From: Oscillospiraceae bacterium
Lineage (GTDB): Bacteria; Bacillota; Clostridia; Oscillospirales; Oscillospiraceae
Assembly: GCA_015068335.1 (NCBI GenBank)
Contig: SVKT01000056.1
Span: forward strand, 1 to 9,739
Length of the DNA: 9,739 bases
Direction: 5' to 3'
The notes beneath the pieces are model-generated. The model was not told the origin of the DNA, searched no databases, and was given only the letters and a program-made list of their open reading frames with translations. A program made the position numbers and the translations under genes. Within the stretch, counting starts at the first letter, position 1; every line of letters starts with the position of its first letter. Positions 1 to 6,408 of the stretch are shown here, one piece after another.

Positions 1-277
1 CCAGCAGTTGCACCGCCGCATTCACGGCAAAGGGCCGGATGCGGCCAATCAGCGGTTTCAGGATCATATTGACCGCCACCAGATCCAAAATCAGGCCGCT
101 GCTGACGGAAAGTCCCGCCCGCCGGGTCTTTTTCCAGAGCATCAAAAGCACCGCCATAGCGATCCAGATCTCTCCGTGGTTGCTCAACTGGGTGAACGCC
201 GGAACGACCCGATCCAGAAACGGCGTCCGCACACAGGCCTGGATCCAGTCCAGAACCGCGAGTTCCATTTGCTGCAT
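1..277 (-). CDS. PAP2-family membrane phosphatase, N-terminal part (cut by window edge)
   Basis: The first 92 codons of a leftward gene are visible; the rest lies beyond base 1. The protein begins MQQMELAVLDWIQ and contains LSNHGEIWIA (residues 31-40) and KPLIGRIRPF (74-83). The latter fits the first PAP2 phosphatase signature, K-x6-R-P, with K74, R81 and P82. The family hydrolyses lipid phosphates or pyrophosphates in the membrane, often undecaprenyl pyrophosphate or phosphatidylglycerol phosphate; the substrate cannot be told here. Hydrophobic segments lie around 36-47 and 58-73. The ATG at 277 was chosen because AGGAG stands about 10 bases upstream; the in-frame ATG at 268 is too far from it. 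A promoter-like sequence lies at 317-344, so it is probably transcribed on its own. The second and third PAP2 motifs (SGH, and the H in R-x5-H-x3-D) are outside the window. Confidence 0.85.
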   Translation of the reverse strand, partial: MQQMELAVLDWIQACVRTPFLDRVVPAFTQLSNHGEIWIAMAVLLMLWKKTRRAGLSVSSGLILDLVAVNMILKPLIGRIRPFAVNAAVQLL

Positions 278-316
278 ACCGCACCCTCTCCTCACTTCTC
301 GTATTTTCTTCCCACT

Positions 317-344
317 ACTATACCAGAAATCCCACATTTTGCAA
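317..344 (-). promoter_or_regulatory. Predicted sigma-A promoter for the PAP2 gene
   Basis: On the minus strand, TTGCAA (339-344) and TATAGT (317-322) are separated by 16 bases and lie about 40 bases ahead of the ATG at 277. The match to TTGACA/TATAAT is good but the spacer is one base short of the optimum. Confidence 0.5.
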
Positions 345-392
345 GGCACGTTTCTTCATACCCCTTTTACCCTTTGTGCTAATTTTGGGGAT

Positions 393-433
393 AAAAAATC
401 TCTCTTCGTCATATCGACGGAGGGAGATTTTTT
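393..433. terminator. Bidirectional intrinsic terminator
   Basis: Arms 393-410 and 416-433 pair over 18 positions (two of them G-U on the strand considered) around the 5-base loop ATATC. The stem starts with six A and ends with six T, so either strand gives a hairpin with a U-tract. All flanking genes run leftward, so it most likely ends transcripts from the small gene at 463-672 before the PAP2 promoter. Confidence 0.8.
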
Positions 434-462
434 CCGATAACGACAGTTCGATAAATTGGAAT

Positions 463-672
463 TTACTCAATATTCTTTTTTGATTTCAGATAACGGAGAA
501 TCCAAACGATGGCACATATGTCCCATACTATTGCACAAATAATATGCAACGCAAAAGACACAGAGTTTGTATATCCATATGTTAAATCAACAAACAAATT
601 GATGTTCCATACAACTGCACAAATGCAGTTTATAATCACTACTGCTAAATTAACCTTTTTCTTGTCGTCCAT
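463..672 (-). CDS. Small two-helix membrane protein, function unknown
   Basis: A 69-residue protein with a short charged N-terminus (MDDKKK), a hydrophobic helix at about 8-29, a polar turn DLTYGYTNS (29-37), a second helix at about 38-60 and a basic tail (RYLKSKK). This gives a helical hairpin with both ends probably cytoplasmic. The hexapeptide I-C-A-[VI]-V-W occurs three times (residues 17-22, 45-50 and 52-57). I do not recognise a named family. The ATG at 672 is preferred over the TTG at 690 and the ATG at 681 because GGAG sits 8-9 bases before it. Its own promoter (714-742) and terminator (393-433) make it a single-gene unit. The gene and its surroundings are much richer in A+T than the rest of the window, which may mark acquired DNA. 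Confidence 0.65.
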   Translation of the reverse strand: MDDKKKVNLAVVIINCICAVVWNINLFVDLTYGYTNSVSFALHIICAIVWDICAIVWILRYLKSKKNIE

Positions 673-713
673 TATGAACATCTCCGTCAAATTATAATTT
701 ATCTCTCAGAGGT

Positions 714-742
714 ATTTTAACAAACACCTGCCTAAACTTCAA
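714..742 (-). promoter_or_regulatory. Predicted sigma-A promoter for the small membrane protein gene
   Basis: On the minus strand TTGAAG (737-742) and TAAAAT (714-719) are separated by exactly 17 bases. Initiation would fall near 707, giving a leader of about 35 bases to the ATG at 672. Confidence 0.5.
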
Positions 743-773
743 TAACTGGTAAAATTGTCAGAGTTTCCTTTAT

Positions 774-837
774 CCGCCCAAAAGGTAAAAGGGCGGTCTT
801 CATCCCGCAGCCGCGAGCCTTTTGACGGTCAAAAGGC
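774..837. repeat. Cluster of small inverted repeats, possible dispersed intergenic element
   Basis: Two inverted repeats sit side by side in non-coding DNA: CCGCCC (774-779) with GGGCGG (791-796), and GCCTTTTGA (817-825) with TCAAAAGGC (829-837). The second shares bases 831-837 with the terminator at 831-858, so the two structures are mutually exclusive in RNA. GC content jumps sharply relative to the AT-rich DNA to the left. It may be a copy of an intergenic repeat family, but one copy cannot show that. Confidence 0.3.
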
Positions 838-858
838 CCCATCCATCGGGATAGGGCC
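831..858 (-). terminator. Intrinsic terminator of the three-gene membrane/surface operon
   Basis: Read on the minus strand, GGCCCTATCC (858-849), loop CGAT, then GGATGGGGCC (844-835) form a 10-bp stem with one G-U pair, followed by TTTT (834-831). It begins 7 bases after the stop codon of the gene ending at 865. Confidence 0.75.
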
Positions 859-864
859 TTTCCA

Positions 865-1647
865 TCACGTATGTTTCCTGCGCATCCTGAAAAGCAGGAC
901 CGCTGTCACGCCGCAGACCGCCGCCACGGCAGCACACACGACCCAGAGGTTATCCATCGTATGAGAAGTTTGCACAACAGGCACCGTCTCGGGGGCAGCA
1001 GAGGGATGCAGGTCATACGCCCGCTCTGTCACCGGCAGGTTTTCGTTGGCAGGATCGCTGAGGCACACCCAGCCCCGGGCCGCCATATAATAACCGATCC
1101 GGCCCCAGACACGGCCGTCGGCATCGGTCCAGACGGGATCGGGCAGCAATTCGCTGTACCCCTGCTCCAAGTGATCGAAATCCGCCACGATCTGGCCAGA
1201 GCCGGGATAACTCCAAAAGATGACCCGACGGTCTTCGGATTTGCAGAGTTCCGCAAAAGATCCGTCATACGGCACGAACTCCGCTTCGTGCTCCTCCGTA
1301 AAGGACCGATTATCATAGATCAGGAGCATATCTTTCATATCCAGCCAGCCGGTTTTCCTGCTCTCGCCGTATTCCACAACGCCCCAGACGGTGCCATCCT
1401 TCTCGTAGGTGAAGGAGACCCGCAGCGCCACGCCGTTTTCCAGCACGGCAATATCTCTGCCGCCGGGCTTTTCGTACAGCACCACACCGCCCTCGACGCC
1501 GTTGGTGTAGTAACTGCGGTCCAGATATTCACACTGGTTGGCGTGGGTGTTGTAGAAATTGTCATCCGGCGTCCAGATCACGTCGGCAGAGACGGTCACC
1601 GCCAGCAGCCAGACCGTCAGCAGCGCGCACAACAGTTTTTTCATCAT
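865..1647 (-). CDS. Secreted, membrane-anchored protein with two SH3-like repeats
   Basis: The product has 260 residues (259 if the second ATG is used). Residues 1-21 are a signal peptide: MMKK, a hydrophobic core, and a VSA/DV cleavage site. A hydrophobic segment at about 234-253 followed by RMRRKHT is a C-terminal anchor, so most of the protein should lie outside the membrane. Two related segments share the pattern DG-x-VWG-x5-Y...GW: one around DGTVWGVVEYGESRKTGW, the other around DGRVWGRIGYYMAARGW. Such beta-rich SH3-like units often bind cell wall or protein ligands, but no ligand is evident. Both start codons, 1647 and 1644, follow AAGGAGG at 5 and 8 bases; 1644 has the better spacing. 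It is the last gene of a three-gene leftward cluster, 10 bases after the preceding stop, and is followed by a terminator. Function is otherwise unknown. Confidence 0.75.
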   Translation of the reverse strand: MMKKLLCALLTVWLLAVTVSADVIWTPDDNFYNTHANQCEYLDRSYYTNGVEGGVVLYEKPGGRDIAVLENGVALRVSFTYEKDGTVWGVVEYGESRKTGWLDMKDMLLIYDNRSFTEEHEAEFVPYDGSFAELCKSEDRRVIFWSYPGSGQIVADFDHLEQGYSELLPDPVWTDADGRVWGRIGYYMAARGWVCLSDPANENLPVTERAYDLHPSAAPETVPVVQTSHTMDNLWVVCAAVAAVCGVTAVLLFRMRRKHT

Positions 1648-1657
1648 CCGTTCCTCC

Positions 1658-1969
1658 TTATAAAATCAGAGCCAGCACAAGGCCCAAACCGTAAGAAAAC
1701 ACATTGGCGCAAAGCGCCAGCAAATACGGGCGGCGGATATCTTCTCCGCAGGCACGATAGCAAACGCCCTCCACGGCGATGGCAGCCGCTTCCAGCGGCA
1801 GCGCCGGGCAGCCCAGTGCGTGCAGCAGCACCACCGCAGGGTTGGTCAGCACATTCACCAGCACCGCCAACTGTATGTCACGGCGCCTGCGGACGCCCCA
1901 GAGAACTGCCAGCGGAAGTTCCAGCAACAGCGTCAGTCCCAAAGAGATTGCAAATGCAGAAACCCTCAC
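1658..1969 (-). CDS. Small polytopic membrane protein, function unknown
   Basis: A 103-residue, strongly hydrophobic protein with likely helices near 5-24, 33-51 and 82-103, and a weaker one around 58-72. Basic clusters RRRR (27-30) and RR (79-80) suggest cytoplasmic loops. The segment LTNPAVVLLH (41-50), with an intramembrane Asn-Pro, and a Glu in LLLELPLA (14-21) are the most distinctive polar features. The start is GTG at 1969, which overlaps the stop of the upstream gene as GTGA. This arrangement, together with the 10-base gap to the downstream surface-protein gene, indicates one operon with translational coupling. I know of no assigned function; being part of the same complex or pathway as its neighbours is inference. 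Confidence 0.7.
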   Translation of the reverse strand: MRVSAFAISLGLTLLLELPLAVLWGVRRRRDIQLAVLVNVLTNPAVVLLHALGCPALPLEAAAIAVEGVCYRACGEDIRRPYLLALCANVFSYGLGLVLALIL

Positions 1970-2964
1970 TGCCTCACCGCCTTTCGCAGCCCCGGAAGCA
2001 GCAACGCCAGCGACGTCAGTGACAAAATCGCAGCGGCTCGCCCGGTAAGTGCCGGCGCGCCGAAGGCTGACGGCAGAAACCCAAGAAACAGGCCAAAGGT
2101 CAAGATCCCGAAGGCAAAGCCCCTCGCCCCCGGCAGCAGGCGGGCTGCCGCCCAGAGGGTCAGCGGCATCGTCATATTAAATAGCAGCACCGCCATCGTG
2201 CCGAAAACCGGGGAGCCGGACAGCAGCATAGATCCCGCGCACAACAGCAGCGATGCCAACGCGATGCGCCGCATACCGAACCGATCCGCCAGATAGCCGC
2301 CCGCTGCCTTGCCCGCTGCCACGGCAAACGTCAGAAGCAGCACCCACCGGCCTTCGCCCTTCCACGGAAAGGTCAGGTTCATTCCCACAAAGGAACGCAG
2401 CACCACCACAGCCAGCAGCGCCGCCAACGGTACACCCACAGCCTTCCACTTCGGCAGTTCCGGCTTGGTATGCAGTTCGTCGCGCTCCGCCCGGAACAGC
2501 AGCAGCGCCGCAGCCACCGCCAGCAGCACCGGCGGCAGGATCAGGAAGGGCAATTCCATCCCTCGGCCCAACAGCGTTCCCACAAACAGCCCCACGGCGC
2601 CGGGAGACACAAATAACCCCAATGGTCCCGCGCGCTCACCGGAAAGTGTCAGCGTTTCCAGCCCGGCACCTATGTGGAAGGCTGCGTTTCCAAGCCCCGC
2701 CGTCCATACGGCCAGCACAGGCCAGTCGGTCAGGGCATACGCCGCCGCCACCAGGATCGCTCCGGCCGCAGCCACAGCGCCGTCCCGCTTCCAACCATCC
2801 GCAAGAAGGCCCAGCGGCATCTGCATCGCAAAGGCACAGAAATTGTAGAGGATCAGCAGGCCTGCCCAGTCCCAATGGCCCGGAAACGCCCGGAACAGAA
2901 GAAAGGCACAGCCCAGATCCACCAGAAAATGTCCCGCGCAGCAGACAGTAAGCGTCCGTTTCAC
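1966..2964 (-). CDS. MFS-like multi-helix transporter
   Basis: The product has 332 residues and about ten to eleven hydrophobic helices, somewhat short for the major facilitator superfamily (usually about 400). MFS motif A (G-x-LaD-R-x-G-R-r) appears in both halves: LGLLADGWKRDG (51-62) and GGYLADRFGMRR. LGNAAFHIGAG (91-101) resembles the G-x-A-x-FHP stretch of fosmidomycin-resistance-type (Fsr) transporters, but with Ile in place of Pro. The substrate is unknown. The start is GTG at 2964, preceded by GGGGGAGGGG; no ATG offers a comparable site. It heads the operon with the 103-residue membrane protein and the SH3-like surface protein, and lies back-to-back with nrdG across 153 bases that hold promoters for both directions. 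Confidence 0.75.
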   Translation of the reverse strand: MKRTLTVCCAGHFLVDLGCAFLLFRAFPGHWDWAGLLILYNFCAFAMQMPLGLLADGWKRDGAVAAAGAILVAAAYALTDWPVLAVWTAGLGNAAFHIGAGLETLTLSGERAGPLGLFVSPGAVGLFVGTLLGRGMELPFLILPPVLLAVAAALLLFRAERDELHTKPELPKWKAVGVPLAALLAVVVLRSFVGMNLTFPWKGEGRWVLLLTFAVAAGKAAGGYLADRFGMRRIALASLLLCAGSMLLSGSPVFGTMAVLLFNMTMPLTLWAAARLLPGARGFAFGILTFGLFLGFLPSAFGAPALTGRAAAILSLTSLALLLPGLRKAVRQ

Positions 2965-2990
2965 AATGCCCCTCCCCCCTGTTTTTCCAC

Positions 2991-3019
2991 ATTATACTAT
3001 ATAGACGATTTTTCCGAAA
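2991..3019 (-). promoter_or_regulatory. Probable promoter of the MFS-like operon
   Basis: On the minus strand a perfect TATAAT (2991-2996) lies about 26 bases before the GTG start. The -35 region (around 3013-3019, TTTCGG or TTCGGA) is poor. It overlaps one copy of a direct repeat TTCCGAA (3012-3018 and 3025-3031), which could be a regulator site, though this is weak evidence. Confidence 0.4.
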
Positions 3020-3054
3020 AAAAGTTCCGAAGAATTTTCCTCTTGTTGCAAAAA

Positions 3055-3070
3055 CCACTTGCTCTTGTGG
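3055..3070 (+). promoter_or_regulatory. NrdR-box-like operator 1 of nrdG
   Basis: CCACTTGCTCTTGTGG matches about 10 of 16 positions of the NrdR palindrome (aCaCwAtATaTwGtGt). It overlaps the -35 element of the nrdG promoter. It is separated by 16 bases from box 2, so the two lie 32 bp apart start to start (three helical turns), the usual spacing of paired NrdR boxes. Confidence 0.6.
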
Positions 3071-3087
3071 TAGTTGACCACTATAAT
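3059..3087 (+). promoter_or_regulatory. Predicted sigma-A promoter of nrdG
   Basis: TTGCTC (3059-3064), 17 bases, then a perfect TATAAT (3082-3087). Initiation would fall near 3094, inside NrdR-like box 2, so repressor binding at the two boxes would cover the whole promoter. Confidence 0.65.
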
Positions 3088-3102
3088 AACAATATCTTGT
3101 AT
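3087..3102 (+). promoter_or_regulatory. NrdR-box-like operator 2 of nrdG
   Basis: TAACAATATCTTGTAT matches about 12 of 16 positions of the NrdR consensus. It starts on the last base of the -10 element and covers the predicted transcription start. Confidence 0.7.
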
Positions 3103-3117
3103 TGGGAGGTGACGCTT

Positions 3118-3813
3118 ATGCGGATCTGCGGCCTGCAAAAACTGGCTATGGTAGACTATCCGGGCAAACTTGCCGCCACGGTTTTCACCGGGGGCTGCAA
3201 CCTGCGCTGTCCGTTCTGCCACAACGCCCTGCTGGTGACCCGTCTGGCGGAATCTCCCCCGCTGGATCCGGAGGCGGTCCTGTCCTTCCTGCGCTCCCGC
3301 AAGGGGCTGCTGGACGGCGTGGTGCTCTCCGGCGGCGAGCCGCTTCTGCAAAGCGACGCGCCGGACTTCCTGAGATCCCTTCGGGAACTGGGACTTTCCG
3401 TGAAACTGGATACCAACGGCTGCTATCCCGAAGCGCTGTCGAAGATTCTGGAACAGCACCTTGCAGACTATGTGGCTATGGACATCAAGAACAGCCGGGA
3501 AAAGTATCCGGTCACTGTCGGGATCCCGGACTTTGATGTTTCCCCAGTGGAAGAAAGCCTGCGGCTTTTGAAGGAGAGCGGCGTGGATTACGAACTGCGC
3601 ACCACCATCGTGCGGGAGTTCCACACTGCGGAGGACATCGCGGACATCGGCCGCTGGTGTCAGGGCGCGCCCCACTACTATCTGCAAAACTTTGTGGACT
3701 CCGGAAATCTGGTGGGCGAGGGCTGCCACGGCGTGGAACCCTTGGAATTGCAGGCCTTTGCTGATATTGCAAGGCCGTTTTTCGGTCAGGTGGGCATCCG
3801 TGGAGTCGACTAA
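3118..3813 (+). CDS. nrdG: Anaerobic ribonucleotide reductase activating protein (radical SAM)
   Basis: This 231-residue activase uses a 4Fe-4S cluster and S-adenosylmethionine to generate the glycyl radical on NrdD. The cluster motif CxxxCxxC is C27-NLR-C31-PF-C34, directly after TVFTGG. GGEP, which contacts the SAM amino group, is at 72-75. The N-terminus (GLQKLAMVDYPGKLAATVF) is typical of the NrdG2 type of activase rather than the shorter Escherichia coli type. Length fits that subfamily. The ATG at 3118 follows GGGAGGTGA by 5 bases; an open frame continues far upstream but without family similarity. The gene is immediately ahead of nrdD, its substrate, with a 192-base gap that holds a separate promoter. 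The paired NrdR-like boxes imply repression when dNTPs or ATP are plentiful. Confidence 0.93.
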   Translation: MRICGLQKLAMVDYPGKLAATVFTGGCNLRCPFCHNALLVTRLAESPPLDPEAVLSFLRSRKGLLDGVVLSGGEPLLQSDAPDFLRSLRELGLSVKLDTNGCYPEALSKILEQHLADYVAMDIKNSREKYPVTVGIPDFDVSPVEESLRLLKESGVDYELRTTIVREFHTAEDIADIGRWCQGAPHYYLQNFVDSGNLVGEGCHGVEPLELQAFADIARPFFGQVGIRGVD

Positions 3814-3822
3814 ATCTTGTGA
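3807..3822 (+). promoter_or_regulatory. NrdR-box-like operator 1 of nrdD
   Basis: CGACTAAATCTTGTGA matches about 11 of 16 positions of the NrdR palindrome and straddles the nrdG stop codon. Bases 3814-3822 (ATCTTGTGA) form a perfect 9-base inverted repeat with 3849-3857 in box 2. The start-to-start spacing to box 2 is 42 bp (about four turns) rather than the usual 31-33. Confidence 0.5.
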
Positions 3823-3848
3823 CTCTTTGTGGAAACATCCCAATTTTT

Positions 3849-3864
3849 TCACAAGATATAGTGG
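3849..3864 (+). promoter_or_regulatory. NrdR-box-like operator 2 of nrdD
   Basis: TCACAAGATATAGTGG matches about 13 of 16 positions of the NrdR consensus, the best of the four boxes in this window. It lies 10 bases upstream of the predicted -35 of nrdD. Confidence 0.7.
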
Positions 3865-3874
3865 TTTCTTCTAA

Positions 3875-3903
3875 TTGACTTCTTTCCAGCGGTTGGTTAG
3901 AAT
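3875..3903 (+). promoter_or_regulatory. Predicted sigma-A promoter of nrdD
   Basis: TTGACT (3875-3880), 17 bases, then TAGAAT (3898-3903). Initiation near 3910 would give a leader of about 95 bases to the ATG at 4006. Confidence 0.65.
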
Positions 3904-3915
3904 GGATATTGGTGA

Positions 3916-3934
3916 GCGCCACGGACGGTGGCGC
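3916..3934 (+). other. Hairpin at the 5' end of the nrdD leader
   Basis: GCGCCAC (3916-3922) pairs with GTGGCGC (3928-3934) around a 5-base loop. No U-tract follows, so it is not a normal terminator. It would sit only a few bases from the predicted 5' end of the nrdD mRNA, a position where hairpins often protect RNA; that role is inference. Confidence 0.4.
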
Positions 3935-4005
3935 CCTTCCCTTGTCTTCATACAAATAATAAAGTTTATTCAATAGATAAGAACACAGAAAGAGGAGAGG
4001 AACTT

Positions 4006-6390
4006 ATGTATCAGGTCGTCAAGCGCGACGGACAGGTCGCCGACTTTAATCTGTCCAAGATCAGCGTTGCCATCACCAAGGCATTTGAGGCCACCAAAAC
4101 CCAGTACAACCCCGACACCATCGACTTTCTGGCGCTGAAAGTCACCGCCGACTATCAGAACAAGATCAAGGACGGCAAGGTCACCGTGGAAGACATTCAG
4201 GACAGCGTGGAATCTGTTCTGGGCAAGGCCGGTTATGATGATGTTGCCAAGGCCTACATTCTGTATCGCCGTCAGCGCGAGAAGATCCGCAACCTGAACA
4301 CCACGATGCTGGACTACAAGGATCTGGTGGACAACTATTTGCAGATCAACGACTGGCGCGTGAAGGAGAACTCCACCGTCACCTATTCCGTGGGCGGTCT
4401 GATCCTCTCCAACTCCGGCGCCATCACCGCCAACTACTGGCTCAGCGAGATCTATGACGACGAGATCGCCAACGCCCACAAGACCGGCGCTATGCACCTG
4501 CACGATCTGTCTATGCTCACCGGCTACTGCGCAGGTTGGAGCCTGAAACAGTTGATCCAGCAGGGCCTGGGCATCCCCGGCAAGATCAACTCCGCCCCCG
4601 CCGCGCACCTCTCCACCCTCTGCAACCAGATGGTCAACTTCCTGGGCATTATGCAGAACGAGTGGGCCGGCGCACAGGCGTTCTCCTCCTTCGACACCTA
4701 TCTGGCTCCCTTCGTCAAGGTGGACAACCTGACCCAGAAGGAAGTCAAGCAGTGCATCCAGTCCTTCGTCTACGGCGTGAACACCCCCAGCCGCTGGGGC
4801 ACCCAGGCGCCCTTCTCCAACATCACGCTGGACTGGACCGTGCCCAAGGATCTGGAAAACCTGCCCTGCATCGTCGGTGGCAAGGAACTTGACTTTACAT
4901 ACGGCGACTGCAAAAAGGAAATGGATATGGTGAACAAGGCGTTCATCGAGATTATGACCGAAGGCGACGCCGTGGGCCACGGCTTCCAGTATCCCATCCC
5001 CACCTACTCCATCACCCGCGACTTCGATTGGAGCGAGACCGAGAACAACAAACTGCTGTTCGAGATGACCGCCAAGTACGGCACTCCCTACTTCTCCAAC
5101 TACATCAACTCCGATATGGAGCCCTCCGACGTGCGTTCTATGTGCTGCCGTCTGCGTCTGGACCTGCGCGAACTGCGCAAGAAGTCCGGCGGCTTCTTCG
5201 GCTCCGGCGAATCCACCGGCTCTGTGGGCGTTGTCACCATCAACCTGCCCCGCATCGCCTATCTCGCCGAGACTCCCGAGGATTTCTATGCCCAGTTGGA
5301 TAAACTGATGGACATCGCCGCCCGCTCCCTGAAAACCAAGCGCACCGTCATCACCCGTCTGATGGACGCCGGTTTGTATCCCTACACCAAGCATTATCTG
5401 GGCACCTTCGAGAACCACTTCTCCACCATCGGCCTCATCGGTATGAATGAGGTTGGCCTCAACGCCAAGTGGCTGCGCAAGGATCTGACGCATCCCGAGA
5501 CCCAGCAGTTCGCACAGGATGTGCTGAACCATATGCGCGAGCGCCTGTCCGACTATCAGGAGATGTACGGCGACCTGTACAACCTGGAAGCCACACCCGC
5601 CGAGTCCACCACCTTCCGTCTGGCCAAGCACGACAAGAAACTCTATCCCGACATCATCACCGCCGCCAAGGACGAGAACGACACCCCCTACTACACCAAC
5701 TCCTCTCACCTGCCCGTGGGCTACACCGACGATATCTTCGAGGCACTGGCCGTGCAGGATGACTTGCAGACCCTCTACACCTCCGGCACCGTGTTCCACG
5801 CCTTCCTGGGCGAGAAACTGCCCGACTGGAAGGCCGCCGCAGCACTGGTGCGCAAGATCGCCGAGAACTTCAAACTGCCCTACTACACGATGTCTCCCAC
5901 CTACTCCATCTGCCACGAGCACGGTTATCTGGTGGGCGAGCAGCCTACCTGCCCCCACTGCGGCGCCGCCACCGAGATTTGGAGCCGCATCACCGGCTAC
6001 TACCGTCCCGTTCAGAACTGGAACGACGGTAAGGTCCAGGAGTACAACCACCGCAAGGAATACGAGGTGGAGACCTCTGTGATCGAGGGCCGCCGTCTCT
6101 GCGACCGCGAGGGCACCCCCGCTCCCGCCGCAGCGGAAGCCGCTCCCGTTCAGGCAGCCGAGGGTCTGTATCTGTTCACCACCGCCACCTGCCCCAACTG
6201 CAAGATCGCAAAGGCAGAACTGGACAAGGCCGGTCTGCACTATGAAGTGCTCAACGCTGCCGAGCATCCCGATCTGGTGGCCCAGTACGGCATCCAGCAG
6301 GCTCCCACTCTGATCATCCGCAAGGGTGAAACCACCGAAAAACTGGTTGGCGCTTCTCCCATCAAGAAGTTCGCCTCCACCGCGAAATAA
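4006..6390 (+). CDS. nrdD: Class III (anaerobic) ribonucleotide reductase fused to a C-terminal redoxin domain
   Basis: The product has 794 residues and reduces ribonucleotides to deoxyribonucleotides through a glycyl radical. An ATP-cone allosteric domain occupies about 1-92 (MYQVVKRDG at its start). Candidate active-site cysteines are C175 in YCAGWSL and the C380-C381 pair in SMCCRLRLD. A zinc site is formed by C636, H639, C649 and C652 (SICHEHG, CPHCG). The glycyl radical site is G664 in SRITGYYRP, followed by NWNDGK. After C699 and an Ala/Pro-rich linker (about 704-719) comes a glutaredoxin/thioredoxin-like domain at 720-794 with CPNC (729-732) and a cis-Pro (QQAPTL, P767). The fused redoxin suggests thiol-dependent rather than formate-dependent turnover. 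The ATG at 4006 follows AGAGGAG; the open frame reaches back to 3928, but those 26 residues lie in the leader. No frameshift is seen. Confidence 0.95.
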   Translation: MYQVVKRDGQVADFNLSKISVAITKAFEATKTQYNPDTIDFLALKVTADYQNKIKDGKVTVEDIQDSVESVLGKAGYDDVAKAYILYRRQREKIRNLNTTMLDYKDLVDNYLQINDWRVKENSTVTYSVGGLILSNSGAITANYWLSEIYDDEIANAHKTGAMHLHDLSMLTGYCAGWSLKQLIQQGLGIPGKINSAPAAHLSTLCNQMVNFLGIMQNEWAGAQAFSSFDTYLAPFVKVDNLTQKEVKQCIQSFVYGVNTPSRWGTQAPFSNITLDWTVPKDLENLPCIVGGKELDFTYGDCKKEMDMVNKAFIEIMTEGDAVGHGFQYPIPTYSITRDFDWSETENNKLLFEMTAKYGTPYFSNYINSDMEPSDVRSMCCRLRLDLRELRKKSGGFFGSGESTGSVGVVTINLPRIAYLAETPEDFYAQLDKLMDIAARSLKTKRTVITRLMDAGLYPYTKHYLGTFENHFSTIGLIGMNEVGLNAKWLRKDLTHPETQQFAQDVLNHMRERLSDYQEMYGDLYNLEATPAESTTFRLAKHDKKLYPDIITAAKDENDTPYYTNSSHLPVGYTDDIFEALAVQDDLQTLYTSGTVFHAFLGEKLPDWKAAAALVRKIAENFKLPYYTMSPTYSICHEHGYLVGEQPTCPHCGAATEIWSRITGYYRPVQNWNDGKVQEYNHRKEYEVETSVIEGRRLCDREGTPAPAAAEAAPVQAAEGLYLFTTATCPNCKIAKAELDKAGLHYEVLNAAEHPDLVAQYGIQQAPTLIIRKGETTEKLVGASPIKKFASTAK

Positions 6391-6408
6391 GCCGAAATTT
6401 CTATGAAG

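Noticed and set aside
8..440. Plus-strand open frames over the PAP2 gene and the adjacent intergenic region
   Set aside because: They are antisense to a sequence with a clear PAP2 motif, lack ribosome binding sites and run through a bidirectional terminator.
673..690. TTG start at 690 for the small membrane protein
   Set aside because: It would place the GGAG ribosome binding site inside the coding region; the ATG at 672 has this site at normal spacing.
871..2022. 383-codon plus-strand open frame opposite the three-gene leftward operon
   Set aside because: Its product is a Pro/Arg/His-rich shadow, it crosses three genes that have ribosome binding sites, a signal peptide and membrane helices, and it has no good start site.
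3928..4005. 26-residue N-terminal extension of NrdD
   Set aside because: It lies in the leader, covers the AGAGGAG site used by the ATG at 4006, and has no counterpart in the ATP-cone domain, which starts at MYQVVKRDG.
3970..6267. 765-codon open frame on the minus strand, opposite nrdD
   Set aside because: It is antisense to an unmistakable nrdD. The predicted protein is low-complexity (Gly/Val/Leu/His rich), has no recognisable domain, and arises because C- and G-ending codons on the plus strand leave few antisense stops.
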